Shown here: positions 50,280 through 64,000 of the stretch, in pieces
Position numbering within the stretch: position 1 is the stretch's first letter
Layout: every line of letters starts with the position of its first letter
Assembly (NCBI GenBank): GCA_018857735.1
Contig: JABMCL010001430.1
Coordinates: forward strand, 27,501 to 91,500
Reading direction: 5' to 3'
DNA: 64,000 nucleotides
From: Alviniconcha marisindica
Taxonomy: Eukaryota; Mollusca; Gastropoda; Provannidae
The notes under the pieces: model-generated
Database searches by the model: none
The model's input: only the letters and a program-made list of their open reading frames with translations
Told to the model about the DNA's origin: nothing
Made by a program: the position numbers and the translations under genes

Positions 50280-52535
50280 TAATAGTTTAAACAAAATGCT
50301 ATTGCACTTGAACTTGAGGCTATTGTGCCTTCATTTGTTACAATTTTGGTTTGAGTAAAAATTAACTGTGAATATAACTGTCTAAAACATTGTGTGATAT
50401 ATGAATATAAGAGTGAAAAATGGAGTGTGTGTATTACTGACAGACACCTTGGATTACTGACAACTTCTGCCCAAAGTACTGACAAGTGAAAAGAGGGGTA
50501 AACAGGTCTGCTGGGGTGGCAAGAGATTTTTCTTCCGGAGTCCACTTCAGTGCAGACTGTCATACACTGTTGTATAGCCCCCCACCCCCCACCCCACCGC
50601 TGATGTTGTACTGGTAATACAAGGGTTCACATTAAGTGATTGACTAGTATTGTAGCAGTTAGGGTCAGTGTATAACAGGGATGAAATCTGTAATTGGTCA
50701 GGGTTGTTATTTTGTTTGATTGGATCTCAAAACAAAATAGCACAGTGAGAGAGAGAGAGAGAGAGTGGCGTGTGTGATACATACATGTGTGTTCTAAATG
50801 GGGTAAGGGAACTGGGTGATTTCTAGCAGACCTCTAGGTCTAGGAGTAGTATAGACGGCCATGCAGACTGGTTACAGTGACTCTTGTCAGTGTTGGACCA
50901 GTTTCTGTGAACCACTTTCTCTACCTTGTCACACCAGTTTGAAAAAATGTCTAGCATGATCACTGAGTACATGACATCTTCAGGCCACTGCCAGTGTGTG
51001 TTTGTCTGCCTTTTTACTTTTCTTGTGAGCTTTTGGCCATTGTGCTTTCAGTGTTTCACTTACCGTATCCAGTAGCTTTTCATTAATTTAATTTTTTATT
51101 GTTAAGCTTTTATTAGTCTATACTTATCTGCCCCCCCCCCCCCCCCCCCTGCAAACAGGCAGTGTCTTTCTGACTTTGACCCTTACCTTACAGAGTACAA
51201 CTACAAGGATAGGCTGCGATTGTAAAGTACCAATTTACTTAAGTGAATTCTTGGATTTTAACAGCCCATCAGCGGCATAGGGTCACCTCAGGACAAATAC
51301 AGAAGAGGTGGAGATGATATTACCTTTATGAATATAACCATGTGTAGGTTCTTCCAGATTGTTTTTGATTTGTTTTTGTTGTTTGTTGTTATCTTGGACT
51401 CTTCTGCACTTTCAAACCATTAAAACCAATAAAAGCAAAGAAGTCATGACATGTGAGATAATAAAAAAAATCATCTAAAAAGCGAGAGAAGAAGAAAAGA
51501 ATGCCATTGATGGAAACAATGTCGACAACTGCAGATAAAATCAGATTTTATAACTTTTACTAGTTTTAGAAGAGTCAGAGAATGTTAAACTAGTTTGAAA
51601 ATTGAAATGATATTGTCAGCACCAAAAACTCAAGTGATATAGTCAGCACCAAAAATTCCAATATTTATCAGTACACTGTTTACACAGGAGGGTTAAACAG
51701 GTTGCTGCCTTATTTTCAAGGTGATACTGATAGCAAGCCTAAATTTTACTTGTGGTCAGTCAGGTAAATCCAGGTAACACTAACAGGGTATACACGCTAA
51801 CACTGAATAACAAGGTGTACACACTGAGCCTTGCAGATTTTGTAAAAGAAAAAAATAAACGAGGTGGAAAATGTTCTTGATGGGGAAAAAAACGTCAGTA
51901 GAATCGACTGTTAGCAGAAAAATGACCAGAAAGAAAGAGCCAGAGGACTAGTCAGAAAAATGCGAATGGAGTTAGGAAATGGAAATCAAATAACAGCCCA
52001 GAGATTCCAGACAGGATGGAGACATCAGACACTCCCAACCTGCCTTCAGGGCATATCTCACAGAACTGAACTGAACCCACAGCTGAGTTGTAGAAGAGGC
52101 AAAGGGTATCTTGCACAACACAGCAAAGACCAAAGTGGCATGTATTTGCACAGTTGTTGTTTCATATTAAACTTGACCCCTTAAAATTGTCCATGGACCA
52201 TGCAGTAGGGAGTCCCACAGACCCCTTTAAAATACTCACTAGTGGGAGCCACGAATGCTCAATGGGCTCATCACAAAAGCCATAGTCAGCTTGTAGGCCA
52301 AGCTGCACAGTGTGTTCTCACTGAACAGCTTGTTGAGCATTTGTCTAGACTAGAGTAGAAATGATGGTCATGACAGATGTGGTCTGCTGTATTGAACTGC
52401 CTACTTACTGCCCTGCTTTGTTTGAGTAACGGATACCCTGATTTGCAGCATATACCGTAGGAAAGTTGCTATGTTAAACCATGCTTGATCCCATTAAGAT
52501 CAGCCATGGTGTGCTGCTGCAGCAACTGGTAGAAC
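50280..52535. other. Intergenic/upstream of RAB14
   Basis: I see no supported exon. The stretch contains a GA microsatellite at 50748-50765, a C homopolymer at 51132-51150 and a repeat fragment GAATTCTTGGATTTTAACAG at about 51245. A noncoding first exon of RAB14 may lie somewhere here or further left, but I cannot identify it. Confidence 0.4.
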
Positions 52536-52539
52536 TTTG

Positions 52540-53715
52540 AGAATGGATGAGACGTTGTGAGTCTGAGCGTCAACCCCTTTGTGTGGAATGGATGAGACAT
52601 TGTGAGTCTGAGTGTCAACCGCTTTGTGTGGAATGGATGAGACATTGTGAGTCTGAGCGTCAACCCCTTTGTGTGAAATGGATGAGACATTGTGAGTCTG
52701 AGTGTCAACCCCCTTGTGTGGAATGGATGAGACATTGTGAGTCTGAGAGTCAACCCCCTTGTGTGGAATGGATGAGACATTGTGAGTCTGAGTGTCAACC
52801 CCTTTGTGTGAAATGGATGAGACATTGTGAGTCTGAGTGTCAACCGCTTTGTGTGGAATGGATGAGACATTGTGAGTCTGAGTGTCAACTGCTTTGTGTG
52901 GAATGGATGAGACATTGTGAGTCTGAGTGTCAACCCCCTTGTGTGGAATGGATGAGACATTGTGAGTCTGAGTGTCAACCCCCTTGTGTGGAATGGATGA
53001 GACATTGTGAGTCTGAGCGTCAACCCCCTTGTGTGGAATGGATGAGACATTGTGAGTCTGAGTGTCAACCGCTTTGTGTGGAATGGATGAGACATTGTGA
53101 GTCTGAGTGTCATCTGCTTTGTGTGGAATGGATGAGACATTGTGAGTCTGAGAGTCAACCCCTTTGTGTGGAATGGATGAGACATTGTGAGTCTGAGTGT
53201 CAACCCCCTTGTGTGGAATGGATGAGACATTGTGAGTCTGAGTGTCAATCCCTTTGTGTGAAATGGATGAGACATTGTGAGTCTGAGCGTCAATCCCTTT
53301 GTGTGGAATGGATGAGACATTGTGAGTCTGAGTGTCAACCCCCTTGTGTGGAATGGATGAGACATTGTGAGTCTGAGTGTCAACCGCTTTGTGTGGAATG
53401 GATGAGACGTTGTGAGTCTGAGTGTCAATCCCTTTGTGTGAAATGGATGAGACATTGTGAGTCTGAGTGTCAACCCCTTTGTGTGGAATGGATGAGACAT
53501 TGTGAGTCTGAGTGTCAACCCCCTTGTGTGGAATGGATGAGACATTGTGAGTCTGAGTGTCAACCGCTTTGTGTGGAATGGATGAGACATTGTGAGTCTG
53601 AGTGTCAACCCCTTTGCATGGAATGGATGAGACATTGTGAGTCTGAGTGTCAACCGCTTTGTGTGGAATGGATGAGACATTGTGAGTCTGAGTGTCAACC
53701 ACTGTTTGTGGACTG
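52540..53715. repeat. 45-bp minisatellite, about 26 copies
   Basis: The unit is GGATGAGACATTGTGAGTCT, GAGTGTCAACC and a variable (C/G)CTTTGTGTGGAAT. The period is exactly 45 bp (15 codons). Both strands are open for about 390-430 codons, but the peptides are simple iterations without a start context, domains or splice support. It ends about 270 bp upstream of the RAB14 start-codon exon. Confidence 0.97.
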
Positions 53716-53895
53716 AGAGTGGGACAAGACACAGGTGGTATTGTAGGTGTTGATCTGGACTGCCCCAGGCAAGGTGAAGCTAAAAACACTGCACTATGAG
53801 TGAGGTCACCACAAGAGCAGGGCTACAGAAGTTGAGGCAGTTAGTGAGTTACTATCACACAGCGATCTCATGAATGTTTTATTCAGTCAGTGTGA

Positions 53896-62501
<8,606 letters not shown>

Positions 62502-64000
62502 TTGCCTGTTTGTCCGTGTGTTTTTTTTTGTCTGTGCGTCCATGTCTGTGTCCGACCCTCCACATCTCTCCCTCACCTCCACGATCCTCTGCCCAGCTCG
62601 TGACGAGCAGCTCCATCTCGCATGTCGATCCGTGGCCCATCTCTGTGAGCAGTTTCTGTTTGGGGATCAATGTGTTCTGTTTTGAGAGAGAGAGAAAAAA
62701 AAAAACAAAAAAAAAAACCGAACTCCCTTTCTGTCCTTCACTCTCGCATTCTCTCCCTCCTTACGATGACGACTGTAGTACACCTTGGTGTTTCTGTGCC
62801 TCCTGGGAGTTGCCCCGCTGAAGTCTCCTCTTCGCGCCATCGTCCACCTCCCGCTCTGCATGACTCGGGCACTTTGGGGTTTGCACCTTCAGCCAGTGGT
62901 AGGGTAGGTGATGGCAGGCAATGTACACCCACCACCTGCCAGATGTTGGGACCCAGCAGGGAAGGACGGTCCCGTGAAGTACCGGCCGTTGTTCCCGAGG
63001 GGCTGTGGTTGTAACTTTAGGGTTGTGACGTACAATGTTCTGTGATGCAGTTAGCAGAGGTTCCAGAGATCGTATCCTGTCGGTGTGACCGGAGCTGAGC
63101 TGCCTGTCAGGTACCCTATGATTTTTGAGGTTGTCATTATTAGACTGAGGCTATCAACTCGGATAGCATTTTTATCACCAGTTTTTTTGTTTTGTTTTTG
63201 TTTTTGTTTTTTGGCGCCTGCATGCGAATGAATGATGCGCCCCCTCTTCATTGATTCACTTCATAAGGGCACCAGCAGTTGACGCTTCGTAATATGTATG
63301 ATTTTGCGTCATTGAGAAAAGCTTTACACATGGGGAAAAACTTCTGCAGAGGCTAAGATTGTCAAACCTAGATGACAGTGCTTCGATAAAGACTCTAAAA
63401 ACAGCTCTGCCATCCTCGAAGATGTTAGGTCTTGGGGAAAGTACACACACTTCAAGGCATGGAAAATGTGTTTCAGTTTGGTATATTGTTATTTATTAAG
63501 TGAAAAGAAAAACTGAAGGAAGAAGAATCCTGTGGGGAAAGAAAACAGATGGGAGGGAGGGGAACAGATGCTTTGGGAAATATTCTCCAGCTGTTACTTT
63601 CACATATGATGTCTTCTTTTTTTTTTGGGGGGGGGTGTAATTTTACTCACACGACCTCTTTGAATTGGGGAAGGCAGAAGGGAGAGTTGGGTCATTCTAC
63701 AGTTTTTTCTGGGGGGGGGGGGGATTTTTACTCACCTCTTTGAATTGGGAAAGGGGAAGGGAGAGTTGGGTCATTCTACAGAAGTCTGTGGATGATTGCT
63801 TTGTTCTGATGGTTGAAAGCTAAAGGTGTAAATGCTAGGTGCGAGTACAGGCTTTGGGACTGTTCCTCACCGGCACGGTCTTGCCCTCATCCTTGTGTGT
63901 TGTGTATGGGAGTGTGTGTGTGTGCCTGTGCACACTGTTTCAGTCATTCCAAGCGTGAACAACCTGTTCGACTCCAGATCAGCTGCATGGTCATGTGTGG
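62502..64000 (+). other. RAB14: RAB14 3' UTR and flank
   Basis: The sequence after the RAB14 stop continues to the window end without a recognisable gene. I see no clear AATAAA, so the transcript may end beyond the window. A duplicated segment, TTTGAATTGGGRAAGG...GGGAGAGTTGGGTCATTCTACAG, occurs at 63659-63700 and 63740-63781. Confidence 0.5.

Noticed and set aside
52469..53789. Open frames of 389-429 codons on both strands
   Set aside because: They are forced by the 45-bp tandem unit; the peptides are plain iterations with no domain, start context or splice signals.

Overview
This is a eukaryotic, metazoan window. It has spliced genes with GT-AG introns, very dense microsatellites and minisatellites, tRNA-derived SINE copies, LINE remnants and short terminal-inverted-repeat (TIR) elements. 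The protein sequences and the repeat style suggest a lophotrochozoan, most likely a gastropod mollusc. That placement is inference; the sequence alone does not prove it.

Two genes can be reconstructed completely at the coding level, and they lie head to head. ATF6 is on the minus strand: 14 coding exons run from the start codon at 45931 to the stop at 15271. All exon phases join, giving 833 residues (841 with an alternative exon 6 donor). It is the ER-membrane stress-sensor transcription factor: acidic and Ser/Pro-rich N-terminal half, bZIP, one transmembrane helix, an RHLL site-1 protease motif and a lumenal domain. RAB14 is on the plus strand: 8 coding exons run from 54004 to 62501 and encode a 214-residue small GTPase of the Golgi/endosome pathway. 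Both proteins belong to the secretory and endomembrane system, but nothing shows that they are co-regulated.

Layout: 1-15270 is the ATF6 3' flank. It holds microsatellites, a 130-160 bp satellite at about 5.9-7.4 kb, LINE fragments (1.9, 9.7 and 11.9 kb), SINE copies and a palindrome array at 3.2-3.4 kb. 15271-45931 is ATF6, whose introns are filled with minisatellites and MITE-like elements, with a long first intron (33887-45846). 45932-53983 is the divergent intergenic and 5' region, with a BED-zinc-finger-like ORF remnant near 50 kb and a 45-bp minisatellite at 52.5-53.7 kb. 53984-62501 is RAB14, and 62502-64000 is its 3' UTR or flank.

I found no unknown multi-gene system. The most interesting observations are: (1) a tandem amplification of an NQT N-glycosylation sequon in the ATF6 lumenal tail; (2) duplicated splice junctions at two RAB14 acceptors and one ATF6 donor; (3) intronic minisatellites that carry many copies of a splice-donor consensus in the sense direction; (4) a TIR element built from tandem palindromes; and (5) possible alternative ATF6 first exons with a matching splice phase.
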